This document shows, piece by piece, positions 25,718-34,657 of a stretch of 64,000 nt of DNA (the first letter of the stretch is position 1; every line of letters begins with the position of its first letter). The position numbers and the translations under genes were made by a program. This DNA comes from UBA10649 sp965227045 (GTDB taxonomy: Bacteria > Actinomycetota > Actinomycetes > S36-B12): the NCBI GenBank assembly GCA_965227045.1, contig OZ245718.1, forward strand, positions 124,001 to 188,000. The letters are read 5' to 3'. Under the pieces are notes generated by a model that searched no databases, had not been told where the DNA came from, and worked only from the letters and a program-made list of their open reading frames with translations.

Positions 25718-27222
25718 GCAGCGCCGAATACGACAGCGCCGTCGCCGAGTTCGAGCCGGTCATCGGCCTCGAGACGCACGTGGAACTGGGCACCAACTCG
25801 AAGATGTTCTGCAGTTGCTCGACCACGTTCGGTGCCGATGCGAACACGCACGTGTGCCCGGTGTGCCTCGGACTGCCCGGCTCGCTGCCCGTCGTCAATC
25901 GCGTCGCGGTGGAGTCGACGATTCGCATGGGCCTGGCCCTGAACTGCAGCATCGCTCCGTGGTGTCGCTTCGCACGCAAGAACTACTTCTACCCGGACAT
26001 GCCCAAGGACTACCAGGTCAGCCAGTACGACGAGCCCCTGTGCTTCGACGGTTACCTCGACGTGACCATCGACACCGACAGCGGCCCGCGCATGTTCCGC
26101 GTCGAGATCGAGCGCGTCCACATGGAAGAGGACACCGGCAAGCTCACGCACGCGGGCGGCGCCACAGGTCGAATCCACGGTGCTGACTACTCCCTTGTCG
26201 ACTACAACCGCGCGGGAATCCCGCTGATCGAGATCGTCACCAAGCCTGTAGTCGGTGCGGGGGAGCTGGCACCTCAGATTGCGAAGGCCTACGTCGCCGA
26301 ACTGCGCGATCTGATGCGAGCACTCGGTGTCTCCGACGTGCGCATGGAGGAGGGCTCGCTTCGCTGCGATGTCAACGTGTCGTTGAACCTGCCCGGCGAC
26401 GCCTGGGGCACCCGCAGCGAGACGAAGAACGTCAACTCCCTGCGTTCGGTCGAGCGCGCGGTTCACTCGGAGATCATTCGCCAGGCAGAGGTCCTGCGCT
26501 CCGGCGGGCGCATCGTCCAGGAGACCAGGCACTTCCACGAGGACACGGGCAAGTCCACGTCCGGCCGCTCCAAGGAGCAGGCCGAGGACTACCGGTACTT
26601 CCCCGAGCCCGACCTCCTTCCCGTCGCGCCGTCGTTGGAGTGGATCGAGGAGCTTCGCGGCACGCTTCCTGAACTGCCGGCGCTCAAGCGCGCTCGGCTG
26701 CAGGCCGAGTGGGGCATCAGCGAGCACGACCTGCAGACCATCGTCAATGGCGGTGCGCTCGAACTGGTCGAGGCGACGATCGAAGCCGGCGTCGAGCCGG
26801 CCGCTGCCCGCAAGTGGTGGACCGGCGAGTTGCTGCGGTCGGCCAACGAGCGCGAGATCGAACTGTCCGACGTTCCCGTGACTCCCGCGCAGATCCTTCG
26901 CGTTGAGTCGCTCGTCGCCGACGGAAGCCTCAACGACAAACTCGCGCGTCAGGTGTTCGACGGGGTGATCAACGGCGAGGGCGACGTCGACGAGGTCATT
27001 GCCAAGCGTGGCCTGGCGATCGTCAACGACGACTCAGCACTTCTTGCCGCCATCGACGAGGCGCTCGCATCGCAGCCCGATGTGGCCGAGAAGATCCGCG
27101 GTGGCAAGGTCGCGGCAGCGGGAGCCATCGTCGGCGCCGTCATGAAGTCCACCCGCGGGCAGGCCGACGCGGGCAAGGTACGTTCACTGTTGCTCGAGCG
27201 GCTCGGCGTCACGGAGGAGTAG
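25714..27222 (+). CDS. gatB: Asp/Glu-tRNA amidotransferase subunit B
   Basis: The kinase/transamidase subunit (502 aa) that phosphorylates the misacylated Glu on tRNA and replaces the phosphate with ammonia. FEPVIGLETHVEL opens the catalytic cradle. The zinc cysteines are in FCSCSTTF and HVCPVCLG. KNYFYPDMPKDYQ is the family signature. A helical YqeY-like tail (about 400-500) binds the tRNA. GTG 25714 overlaps the gatA stop, with GAGGAGG upstream. A secreted protein gene follows after 3 bp. Confidence 0.96.
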   Translation: MSSAEYDSAVAEFEPVIGLETHVELGTNSKMFCSCSTTFGADANTHVCPVCLGLPGSLPVVNRVAVESTIRMGLALNCSIAPWCRFARKNYFYPDMPKDYQVSQYDEPLCFDGYLDVTIDTDSGPRMFRVEIERVHMEEDTGKLTHAGGATGRIHGADYSLVDYNRAGIPLIEIVTKPVVGAGELAPQIAKAYVAELRDLMRALGVSDVRMEEGSLRCDVNVSLNLPGDAWGTRSETKNVNSLRSVERAVHSEIIRQAEVLRSGGRIVQETRHFHEDTGKSTSGRSKEQAEDYRYFPEPDLLPVAPSLEWIEELRGTLPELPALKRARLQAEWGISEHDLQTIVNGGALELVEATIEAGVEPAAARKWWTGELLRSANEREIELSDVPVTPAQILRVESLVADGSLNDKLARQVFDGVINGEGDVDEVIAKRGLAIVNDDSALLAAIDEALASQPDVAEKIRGGKVAAAGAIVGAVMKSTRGQADAGKVRSLLLERLGVTEE

Positions 27223-27225
27223 GTC

Positions 27226-27807
27226 ATGAAGCGTGGGTTCATCTTGGGTGTCACGGCACTCCTCGGCCTGTCGATGCTGGCAGTAACGCAGCCCGCGTCG
27301 GCCGCGGTCCAGCAGACGACGATCACCATGACGGTGAGCGGCTGCGAGGGCTGCACGATCCGCCCCGGCACGCTCCAATCCGACACCGCGAAGCCGTACA
27401 ACGGTCCCGTCACCAAGGTCAAGAACGGAGTCGCGACCTTCACGGTGCCGACCGAGATGACCGCGGGCATGACCTTCGCCCTTGATGCCTCCTGGAACCC
27501 GGCGATCAACGCCGAGCCGCTGATCGCCTTCCAGTACAAGGGGCTGACGCCGGGTTCGGTGCCGACGAAGGCTGCGGCCAAGGCGTCGAAGTTCGCGTCG
27601 CCGTGCTGGACGGGCACCTCGCAGTCCACGATCACGCTGGACGTCGTCGTCAAGAAGGTCTGGATGAAGGCCTTCCCGCCGAAGCCCGGCAAGCGCACGC
27701 AGGCGCCGGTCGCGTGGGTCACGCCGACCCAGAATGCGCCGAAGCCGTTCCTCAACACCTTCAAGGGTGTGCTCGCGGTTCAGGACGCGATTGTGTGTGG
27801 CTCATGA
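27226..27807 (+). CDS. Secreted protein of unknown function
   Basis: A 193-residue protein with a clear Sec signal peptide: MKR, a hydrophobic core, and a likely cleavage after ASA at about residue 27. The mature part is mostly beta-like and Lys/Thr/Pro-rich, with four cysteines (GCEGC near 44-47, SPCW, and VCGS at the end) that could form two disulfides outside the cell. I do not recognise a family. It sits 3 bp after gatB, and its stop overlaps the ilvD start by ATGA. It is therefore cotranscribed between two cytosolic housekeeping genes, which is odd. GAGGAGT in the end of gatB serves as ribosome-binding site. Confidence 0.75.
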   Translation: MKRGFILGVTALLGLSMLAVTQPASAAVQQTTITMTVSGCEGCTIRPGTLQSDTAKPYNGPVTKVKNGVATFTVPTEMTAGMTFALDASWNPAINAEPLIAFQYKGLTPGSVPTKAAAKASKFASPCWTGTSQSTITLDVVVKKVWMKAFPPKPGKRTQAPVAWVTPTQNAPKPFLNTFKGVLAVQDAIVCGS

Positions 27808-29492
27808 CCGACATGAAGCCCCGGAGCAAGGACGTCACCGACGGCCTGGAGCGCGCCGCCGCGCGCGGGATGCTGCGTGCGGTCGGGATGAACGACGAGG
27901 ATTTCCCGAAGCCGCAGATCGGCATCGCGTCGAGCTGGAATGAGATCACTCCGTGCAACCTGTCACTTGCTCGCCTGGCGACCAACGCCAAGGAGGGCGT
28001 GCACGCGGCAGGCGGGTTCCCGATGCAGTTCGGCACGATCTCGGTGTCCGACGGCATCTCGATGGGCCACGAGGGCATGCACTTCTCGCTGGTCTCGCGC
28101 GAGATCATCGCGGACTCGGTCGAGGCGGTCATGCAGGCCGAGCGTCTCGACGGAATGGTGAACTTCGCGGGCTGTGACAAGTCGCTGCCCGGCATGCTGA
28201 TGGCGGCCGCACGCATCGACGTTGCATCGGTGTTCGTCTACGCCGGCTCGATCCTGCCCGGCCACGTCAAGCTTTCCGACGGCTCCGAGCGCGACGTCAC
28301 GATCATCGATGCCTTCGAGGCCGTCGGCGCCTGCGCGCGCGGGCTGATGTCGCGCGAGGACGTCGACACGATCGAGCGCGCGATCTGCCCGGGCGAGGGC
28401 GCGTGCGGTGGCATGTACACCGCGAACACCATGGCCAGCGCCGCCGAGGCGATGGGCATGTCGCTGCCAGGGTCGGCCGCGCCGCCCGCAGTCGACCGCA
28501 GGCGCGACGGATTCGCTCGTCGCTCGGGCGAGGCTGTCGTCAACCTGATCCGCGAGGGCATCACCGCTCGCGACATCATCACCAAGCAGTCGCTGGAGAA
28601 TGCGATCGCCGTCGTCATGGCGTTCGGCGGCTCGACGAATGCGGTCCTGCACCTGCTGGCCATCGCGCATGAGGCCGACATCGACCTCCACCTCGAGGAC
28701 TTCCATCGGATCGGCTCGAAGGTCCCGCTCCTCGCAGACGTCAAGCCATTCGGCCGCTACGTCATGTCCGACGTGGATCGCGTCGGTGGTGTCCCGGTGA
28801 TCATGCGCGCCCTGCTCGACGCTGGTCTGATGCACGGTGACTGCCTGACCGTCACCGGCAAGACGATGGCCGAGAACCTCGCGCACATCAATCCGCCCGA
28901 TCCCGATGGCGACATCCTGCACGCGTCCAAGTCTGCGTTGGCTAAGAGCGGTGGCATCGCGATCCTGTCCGGCACGCTCGCGCCCGAGGGTGCGGTCGTC
29001 AAGAATGCCGGCGTCGCCGTCGACACCTTCGAGGGCATCGCGCGCGTCTTCGATCGTGAGCAGTCGGCGATGGCAGCACTCGAGGACGGGACGATCCAGA
29101 AGGGCGACGTCGTCGTCATCCGCTACGAAGGACCCAAGGGCGGCCCTGGCATGCGCGAGATGCTCATGATCACCGGCGCCATCAAGGGCGCCGGCCTGGG
29201 CAAGGACGTCATGCTCATCACCGACGGCCGGTTCTCCGGCGGCACCACGGGCCTGTGCGTCGGACACGTCGCACCCGAGGCCGTCGACGGGGGCCCGATC
29301 GGACTCGTCGCCACGGGAGACCGGATCCGCATCGACATCCCCAATCGCATCCTCGACCTGCTCGTCGATGAGGACGAGCTCGAGCGCCGCCGGGCGACCT
29401 TCGCCCCGCTGCCGCAGCGCTACACCCGAGGGGTGCTCGCCAAGTACGCGAAGCTGGTCGGCTCGGCATCCAAAGGCGCGGTCTGCGACTGA
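27804..29492 (+). CDS. ilvD: Dihydroxy-acid dehydratase
   Basis: It dehydrates 2,3-dihydroxy acids to the 2-keto acids of valine/leucine and isoleucine. 562 residues, of the short IlvD class. Iron-sulfur cysteines are visible at NEITPCNLSL, FAGCDKSLPGM and CPGEGACGGMYTANTM. The ATG at 27804 overlaps the upstream stop. ATG 27813 is an alternative. It precedes the ilvB leader by 50 bp and so sits beside, though not under, that attenuator. Confidence 0.95.
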   Translation: MTDMKPRSKDVTDGLERAAARGMLRAVGMNDEDFPKPQIGIASSWNEITPCNLSLARLATNAKEGVHAAGGFPMQFGTISVSDGISMGHEGMHFSLVSREIIADSVEAVMQAERLDGMVNFAGCDKSLPGMLMAAARIDVASVFVYAGSILPGHVKLSDGSERDVTIIDAFEAVGACARGLMSREDVDTIERAICPGEGACGGMYTANTMASAAEAMGMSLPGSAAPPAVDRRRDGFARRSGEAVVNLIREGITARDIITKQSLENAIAVVMAFGGSTNAVLHLLAIAHEADIDLHLEDFHRIGSKVPLLADVKPFGRYVMSDVDRVGGVPVIMRALLDAGLMHGDCLTVTGKTMAENLAHINPPDPDGDILHASKSALAKSGGIAILSGTLAPEGAVVKNAGVAVDTFEGIARVFDREQSAMAALEDGTIQKGDVVVIRYEGPKGGPGMREMLMITGAIKGAGLGKDVMLITDGRFSGGTTGLCVGHVAPEAVDGGPIGLVATGDRIRIDIPNRILDLLVDEDELERRRATFAPLPQRYTRGVLAKYAKLVGSASKGAVCD

Positions 29493-29508
29493 TCCCCGCG
29501 TGGGGTGG

Positions 29509-29538
29509 GTGACACGACGGGGGAGAGTGCAGTACTGT
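29509..29538 (+). promoter_or_regulatory. ilvBNC promoter
   Basis: A -35 GTGACA (29509-29514), an 18-bp spacer and a -10 TACTGT (29533-29538) lie just ahead of the leader peptide. The first leader GTG (29546) is 7 nt after the -10, so the leader peptide is probably read from a leaderless transcript. Confidence 0.6.
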
Positions 29539-29545
29539 GACGCCC

Positions 29546-29584
29546 GTGGCACGAATTCTCGTAGTAAGCAGGCGCGTGGGCTGA
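29546..29584 (+). CDS. ilvB leader peptide (branched-chain attenuator)
   Basis: A 12-codon peptide, MARILVVSRRVG, with Ile-Leu-Val-Val in a row and one more Val. It resembles the RILV...RVG leaders that I recall before ilvB in Streptomyces and relatives. A ribosome stalled on these codons when branched-chain aminoacyl-tRNAs are scarce would change folding of the downstream hairpins. An in-frame GTG at 29537 would add three residues but overlaps the -10. Confidence 0.8.
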   Translation: MARILVVSRRVG

Positions 29585-29593
29585 CCTAGGTCA

Positions 29594-29638
29594 CCCCCGC
29601 GCCTCCCTCCGTTACCCGTATTGGGTCGGGGGGTTTTT
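29594..29638 (+). terminator. ilvB attenuator terminator
   Basis: CCCCCG (29594-29599) can pair with CGGGGG (29627-29632), directly followed by a run of five T (29634-29638). A small nested hairpin ACCC-gtatt-GGGT lies at 29614-29626. GACCTAGGTC, a self-complementary block, overlaps the leader stop. The arrangement is that of a leader-controlled terminator before ilvB. Confidence 0.65.
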
Positions 29639-29667
29639 CATTGGGACCAGACGAACGAAGGAACGTG

Positions 29668-31410
29668 ATGGGCGAGAAGATCAGTGGGGCCAAGAGCCTG
29701 GTGCTGTCGCTGGAGGCGGCGGACGCGGGCACGGTCTTCGGCATTCCGGGCGGTGCGATCCTCCCGGTCTACGACCCGCTGATGGACTCGGTGAAGGTAC
29801 GGCACATCCTCGTTCGCCACGAGCAGGGCGCAGGTCATGCCGCCGAGGGCTACGCGGCCGCGACCGGACGCGTCGGCGTCTGCATGGCAACCAGCGGTCC
29901 CGGTGCCACGAACCTCGTCACGCCGATCGCCGACGCGAACATGGACTCGGTCCCGATGGTCGCGATCACCGGCCAGGTGCCCAGCGCCGCGATCGGAACC
30001 GATGCGTTCCAGGAGGCCGACATCCGCGGCATCACGATGCCGATCACCAAGCACAGCTTCCTGGTGACGAACGCCGACGAGATCCCCCGCGCGATCGCCG
30101 AGGCCTTCCATCTCGCGTCCACTGGCCGGCCAGGTCCCGTGCTCGTCGATATCTCCAAGGACGCGCTGCAGGCCGAGACGGAGTTCGTCTGGCCGACGTC
30201 CATCGACCTGCCCGGGTACCACCCGGTGACCCGGCCGCATGCCAAGCAGGTGCGCGAGGCCGCGCGCATGATCCTGGCCGCCAAGCAGCCGGTGCTGTAC
30301 GTCGGCGGCGGCGTGATCCGCGCCGGTGCGTCGGGCGCGCTGCGCAGGCTGGCCGAGCTCACCGGCATTCCGGTTGTTACCACGCTGATGGCCCGCGGAG
30401 CCTTCCCGGACAGTCATCCCCTGCACATGGGCATGCCCGGAATGCACGGCACGGTGGCTGCGGTCGGTGCTCTGCAGAAGTCGGACCTGCTCATCACCTT
30501 GGGCGCGCGGTTCGACGACCGCGTCACCGGAAAGTTGTCCAGCTTCGCCCCGAAGGCGGCGATCATCCACGCCGACATCGATCCCGCGGAGATCGGCAAG
30601 AACCGCCAGGCCGACGTGCCGATCGTGGGCGACCTCGCCGAGATCATCCCCGAACTCATCATCGCGATCGAGACCGAGCAGGCAGAGGGCAAGTTCGGCG
30701 ACTATGAGGCGTGGTACTCGCAGCTCTGGCGCATGCGCGAGAGCTACCCGCTGGGCTACGAGGAGCTCGGCGACGGGTCGCTGTCACCGCAGTACGTGAT
30801 CCAGCGACTGGGCATCATCTCCGGCGAGGACACGATCTTCACGTCCGGAGTTGGCCAGCACCAGATGTGGGCGGCGCAGTTCATCAAGTACGAGAAGCCC
30901 AACACCTGGCTGAACTCCGGGGGTCTGGGCACGATGGGCTACGCGGTCCCTGCGGCCATGGGGGCCAAGGTCGGCCGTCCCGATGCCACCGTGTGGGCCA
31001 TCGACGGCGACGGCTGCTTCCAGATGACCAATCAGGAACTGGCGACCTGCACGATCAATGACATCCCGATCAAGGTCGCCCTGATCAACAACGGCAACCT
31101 CGGCATGGTCCGACAGTGGCAGACCCTCTTCTACAACGAGCGCTACTCCAACACCGACCTGCAGTCCCATCGCTTCCCGGACTTCGTGAAGCTGGCGGAG
31201 GCGTACGGCTGCTACGGACTGCGCTGCGACTCGCCCGAGCAGGTCGACACCACGATCGAGAAGGCCATGGGCATGAACGACGCGCCCGTCGTCATCGACT
31301 TCGTCGTCCACCCGGACGCGATGGTGTGGCCGATGGTCGCCGCCGGAACCAGCAACGACGACATCATGGTCGCTCGGGCCATGGCACCTGATTGGGGCTC
31401 TGACGACTGA
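29668..31410 (+). CDS. ilvB: Acetolactate synthase, catalytic subunit
   Basis: The TPP enzyme that joins two pyruvates, or pyruvate and 2-ketobutyrate, at the first common step of branched-chain synthesis. About 580 residues. The catalytic Glu is in RHEQGAGHAAEGYA. The TPP/Mg motif is GDGCFQMTNQEL...NNGNLGM. ATG 29668 follows GAAGGAA. TTG 29641 overlaps the terminator region and is rejected as start. It is regulated by the leader at 29546 and overlaps ilvN by one base. Confidence 0.95.
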   Translation: MGEKISGAKSLVLSLEAADAGTVFGIPGGAILPVYDPLMDSVKVRHILVRHEQGAGHAAEGYAAATGRVGVCMATSGPGATNLVTPIADANMDSVPMVAITGQVPSAAIGTDAFQEADIRGITMPITKHSFLVTNADEIPRAIAEAFHLASTGRPGPVLVDISKDALQAETEFVWPTSIDLPGYHPVTRPHAKQVREAARMILAAKQPVLYVGGGVIRAGASGALRRLAELTGIPVVTTLMARGAFPDSHPLHMGMPGMHGTVAAVGALQKSDLLITLGARFDDRVTGKLSSFAPKAAIIHADIDPAEIGKNRQADVPIVGDLAEIIPELIIAIETEQAEGKFGDYEAWYSQLWRMRESYPLGYEELGDGSLSPQYVIQRLGIISGEDTIFTSGVGQHQMWAAQFIKYEKPNTWLNSGGLGTMGYAVPAAMGAKVGRPDATVWAIDGDGCFQMTNQELATCTINDIPIKVALINNGNLGMVRQWQTLFYNERYSNTDLQSHRFPDFVKLAEAYGCYGLRCDSPEQVDTTIEKAMGMNDAPVVIDFVVHPDAMVWPMVAAGTSNDDIMVARAMAPDWGSDD

Positions 31411-31934
31411 TGACCAAGCACACGCTCTCCGTCCTGGTGGAGAACAAGCCGGGCGTCCTCGCCCGAGTGTCGAGCCTGTTCTCGCGGCGCGGCTTCAATA
31501 TCGAGTCCCTCGCGGTCGGCCCCACGGAGATCGCCGAGGTGTCGCGTATGACGATCGTGGTGTCCGTCGAGGGCTTCCCTCTCGAGCAGGTCACCAAGCA
31601 GATGAACAAGCTGATCAACGTGCTCAAGATCGTCGAACTCGATCCCGACGCGTCCGTCCAGCGCGAGATCCTCCTCGTCAAGGTCCGTGCCGACATGGAG
31701 ACTCGTTCGCACATCCTCGAGACCGCGCAGCTGTTCCGCGCCAAGGTCGTCGACGTGTCGAGCGAGTCCGTCACGATTGAGGCCACCGGCGCTTCCGACA
31801 AGCTCGACGCACTGTTGCGCCTCCTCGAGCCGTTCGGCATCAAGGAGCTCGTGAAGTCGGGCATGGTCGCCGTGGGCCGGGGTCCGCGTTCGATCACCGA
31901 CCGTTCCGTGCGCGCGGTCGAGCGCTCAGCCTGA
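31410..31934 (+). CDS. ilvN: Acetolactate synthase, regulatory subunit
   Basis: The 174-residue small subunit that activates IlvB and gives valine feedback inhibition. An N-terminal ACT domain (about 3-80: HTLSVLVENKPGVLARVSSLFSRRG-type start, GFNIESLAVG) is followed by the ALS_ss_C domain ending SGMVAVGRG. Its start overlaps the ilvB stop (TGATG), so the subunits are coupled for equimolar synthesis. Confidence 0.95.
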   Translation: MTKHTLSVLVENKPGVLARVSSLFSRRGFNIESLAVGPTEIAEVSRMTIVVSVEGFPLEQVTKQMNKLINVLKIVELDPDASVQREILLVKVRADMETRSHILETAQLFRAKVVDVSSESVTIEATGASDKLDALLRLLEPFGIKELVKSGMVAVGRGPRSITDRSVRAVERSA

Positions 31935-31993
31935 CGACGTATACCCACCCGCTAGCCTCATCACCAACCAAATCCAGAGGAGAACGACACACC

Positions 31994-33025
31994 GTGGCCG
32001 CAGAACTGTTCTATGAGTCCGATGCCGACCTGTCCATCATCCAGAACCGCGTGGTCGCGGTCATCGGCTACGGCAGTCAGGGTCACGCCCACGCCATGTC
32101 GCTTCGCGACTCGGGTGTCGACGTCCGCGTCGGCCTGGCCGAGGGCTCGAGCAGCCGCGCCAAGGCCGAGGAGGCCGGACTTCGCGTGGTGGATCCCGCG
32201 ACGGCGGCCGCCGAGGCCGACGTGATCATGATCCTCGTGCCCGATCCGGTGCAGTCGAAGCTCTACAAGGAGTCCATCGAGCCGAACCTGCAGGAGGGCG
32301 ACGCACTCTTCTTCGCGCACGGCTTCAACATCCGCTTCGGCTACATCGCGCCGCCGGCCTTCGTCGACGTGTGCATGGTTGCGCCGAAAGGCCCCGGTCA
32401 CCTGGTGCGCCGTGAGTACGTCGCCGGCCGCGGCGTCCCCGCGATCGTCGCCGTCGAGCAGGACGCGACCGGCGGCGCGTGGCCGCTGGCCCTGTCCTAC
32501 GCCGCCGCGATCGGCAGCCTTCGCGCCGGTGGCATCAAGACCACCTTCACCGAGGAGACCGAGACCGACCTGTTCGGCGAGCAGTCCGTGCTCTGCGGCG
32601 GCGCTTCGCAGTTGGTCATGTACGGCTTCGAGACTCTCGTTGAGGCCGGCTACCAGCCCGAGGTCGCGTACTTCGAGTGCCTGCACGAGCTGAAGCTCAT
32701 CGTCGACCTCATGTACGAGGGCGGAATCGCCAAGCAGCGCTGGAGCGTCTCCGACACGGCCGAGTACGGCGACTACGTCTCCGGCCCGCGGGTCATCGAC
32801 CCGCACGTCAAGGAGAACATGAAGGCCGTCCTCACCGACATCCAGAACGGCTCCTTCGCCCAGCGCTTCATGGACGACCAGGCCGCCGGCGGCCCGGAGT
32901 TCAAGGCGCTTCGCGCCAAGGGTGAGCAGCACCAGATCGAGGGCGTCGGGCGCGAGCTTCGCGGCCTCATGAGCTGGGTCAGCACTGGCGACGACGACTA
33001 CGTGGAGGGCACAGCCGCTCGGTAG
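31994..33025 (+). CDS. ilvC: Ketol-acid reductoisomerase
   Basis: It isomerises and reduces acetolactate or acetohydroxybutyrate. 343 residues, class I. The Rossmann motif is GYGSQGHAHA. The beta2-alphaB loop AEGSSSRAKA keeps serines that usually bind the NADPH phosphate. Metal ligands lie in the knotted domain around ETETDLFGEQ and FECLHELK. GTG 31994 follows AGAGGAG. It is 59 bp after ilvN and is the last gene of ilvBNC. Confidence 0.95.
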   Translation: MAAELFYESDADLSIIQNRVVAVIGYGSQGHAHAMSLRDSGVDVRVGLAEGSSSRAKAEEAGLRVVDPATAAAEADVIMILVPDPVQSKLYKESIEPNLQEGDALFFAHGFNIRFGYIAPPAFVDVCMVAPKGPGHLVRREYVAGRGVPAIVAVEQDATGGAWPLALSYAAAIGSLRAGGIKTTFTEETETDLFGEQSVLCGGASQLVMYGFETLVEAGYQPEVAYFECLHELKLIVDLMYEGGIAKQRWSVSDTAEYGDYVSGPRVIDPHVKENMKAVLTDIQNGSFAQRFMDDQAAGGPEFKALRAKGEQHQIEGVGRELRGLMSWVSTGDDDYVEGTAAR

Positions 33026-33033
33026 GCGGATTG

Positions 33034-33060
33034 GGTCACCGATAGACTCCGTCGGTGACC
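33034..33060 (+). promoter_or_regulatory. serA leaderless promoter framed by a 9-bp inverted repeat
   Basis: GGTCACCGA (33034-33042) and TCGGTGACC (33052-33060) are perfect reverse complements. The 9-bp loop holds TAGACT (33043-33048), which is 6 nt before the serA GTG at 33055. The right arm contains the start codon. This could be a repressor operator or an mRNA hairpin. No T-run follows, so it is a poor terminator for ilvC. Confidence 0.55.
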
Positions 33061-34638
33061 AAGGCCCGCGTACTCATCGCCGAAGAGCTCTCTCCCGCCA
33101 CCGTCGAGGCCCTCGGGCCGGACTTCGAGATCGTCGAGTGCGACGGTGCCGATCGCACAGCGCTGCTGTCCGCGATCGTCGACGTTGATGCGATCCTCGT
33201 CCGATCGGCGACCATGGTCGACGCCGAAGCGATCGCGGCGGCGAAGCAGCTGAAGGTCATCGCGCGAGCCGGTGTCGGACTCGACAATGTCGACATCAAG
33301 GCAGCCACACTTGCCGGCGTGATGGTCGTCAATGCGCCGACCTCGAACATCGTCAGTGCGGCGGAGCTTGCCGTCGCGCTACTGCTCGCCTCGGCTCGCA
33401 ACGTGGTTCCCGCCAGTTCCGCGCTGTCGAACGGGGAGTGGAAGCGCTCGAAGTACACCGGCGTCGAGGTTGCTGACAAGGTGCTCGGCATCGTCGGTCT
33501 AGGACGCATCGGGGTGCTCGTCGCACAGCGCATGAGCGCCTTCGGCGTGAAGCTCATCGCGTACGACCCCTACGTGCAGCCGGCTCGCGCCGCGCAGCTC
33601 GGCGTGCGCATGGTGACTCTCGACGAACTCCTCGCGGAGAGCGACTTCATCACGGTCCACCTGCCTAAGACCCCCGAGACCGTCGGACTCATCGGTGATC
33701 CCGAGCTGCACAAGGTCAAGCCGACCGTGCACATCATCAACGCCGCTCGCGGTGGCATCGTCGACGAGAAGGCGCTGTACGACGCCCTCGTCGACGGCCG
33801 CGTGGCCGGCGCCGGACTCGATGTCTACGCGAAGGAGCCGTGCACCGACTCCCCGCTCTTCGGCCTGGAAAACGTGGTCGCCACGCCGCACCTCGGTGCG
33901 TCCACCGACGAGGCGCAGGAGAAGGCAGGCATCGCGGTGGCGAAGTCCGTGCGCCTGGCTCTGTCCGGCGAATTGGTCCCCGATGCCGTGAATGTGCAGG
34001 GTGGTCAGCTCGACGAGTCGATCAAGCCCATGCTGCCGCTGGCGGAGCGCCTCGGCGCGATCGCCTGCGGGCTGGCCGGCTCTGCAGTCGTGCGTGTCGA
34101 CGTGGAGGCGCTCGGTGAGATCGCCGACCACGACGTTCGCGTGCTCGAGCTCTCCGCACTCAAGGGCGTGTTCCAGATGCTCGTCCACGACCCGGTGTCG
34201 TTCGTCAACGCGCCGGTATTGGCTGAGCAGCGTGGCGTCGAGGTGGCGCTAACCACCGACCGCACGAGCGAGCACTACCGCTCACTGCTTCGGGTCACGC
34301 TGACGCAGACCGACGGCACCAAAGTCACCGTGGCGGGCACCGTCGCGGGAGCGCGCGATGTCGGCAAGCTCGTCGAGGTCGACACGTTCGACGTCGACGT
34401 TCCGGTGAGCGAGCACATGGCGTTCTTCCGCTACCACGACCGTCCCGGAGTCGTCGGGGTGGTCGGCCGGGTGCTCGGCGAGGCCAGCGTCAACATCGGC
34501 GGCATGCAGGTCAGCCGCGATGAGGGCGGCCATGCGCTCATCGTCCTGACTGTCGACTCGGCGGTTCCCGCCGATCGCATCGACGCCATCGTCGCGGAGA
34601 TCGGTGCGCACTCGGGCAAGGCCGTCGATCTCGCCTGA
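33055..34638 (+). CDS. serA: D-3-phosphoglycerate dehydrogenase
   Basis: First enzyme of serine synthesis, oxidising 3-phosphoglycerate with NAD. 527 residues, the long type: catalytic/NAD domain (1-310) with GLGRIG and the Arg-Glu-His relay in NAARGG, AKEP and TPHLGAST, then an ASB (allosteric substrate-binding) domain (about 320-445), then a C-terminal ACT domain (about 455-527) that binds serine. This is the feedback-inhibited mycobacterial architecture. It may have its own promoter, as the spacer after ilvC suggests. Confidence 0.95.
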   Translation: MTKARVLIAEELSPATVEALGPDFEIVECDGADRTALLSAIVDVDAILVRSATMVDAEAIAAAKQLKVIARAGVGLDNVDIKAATLAGVMVVNAPTSNIVSAAELAVALLLASARNVVPASSALSNGEWKRSKYTGVEVADKVLGIVGLGRIGVLVAQRMSAFGVKLIAYDPYVQPARAAQLGVRMVTLDELLAESDFITVHLPKTPETVGLIGDPELHKVKPTVHIINAARGGIVDEKALYDALVDGRVAGAGLDVYAKEPCTDSPLFGLENVVATPHLGASTDEAQEKAGIAVAKSVRLALSGELVPDAVNVQGGQLDESIKPMLPLAERLGAIACGLAGSAVVRVDVEALGEIADHDVRVLELSALKGVFQMLVHDPVSFVNAPVLAEQRGVEVALTTDRTSEHYRSLLRVTLTQTDGTKVTVAGTVAGARDVGKLVEVDTFDVDVPVSEHMAFFRYHDRPGVVGVVGRVLGEASVNIGGMQVSRDEGGHALIVLTVDSAVPADRIDAIVAEIGAHSGKAVDLA

Positions 34639-34657
34639 CAGCGCTGTTCGCGTTCCC

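Noticed and set aside
29641..29667. TTG start for ilvB at 29641
   Set aside because: It lies directly after the terminator T-run. ATG 29668 has a GAAGGAA site and the conserved N-terminus.
33034..33060. Intrinsic terminator of ilvBNC
   Set aside because: The arms are perfect but there is no T-run, and the right arm contains the serA start codon.
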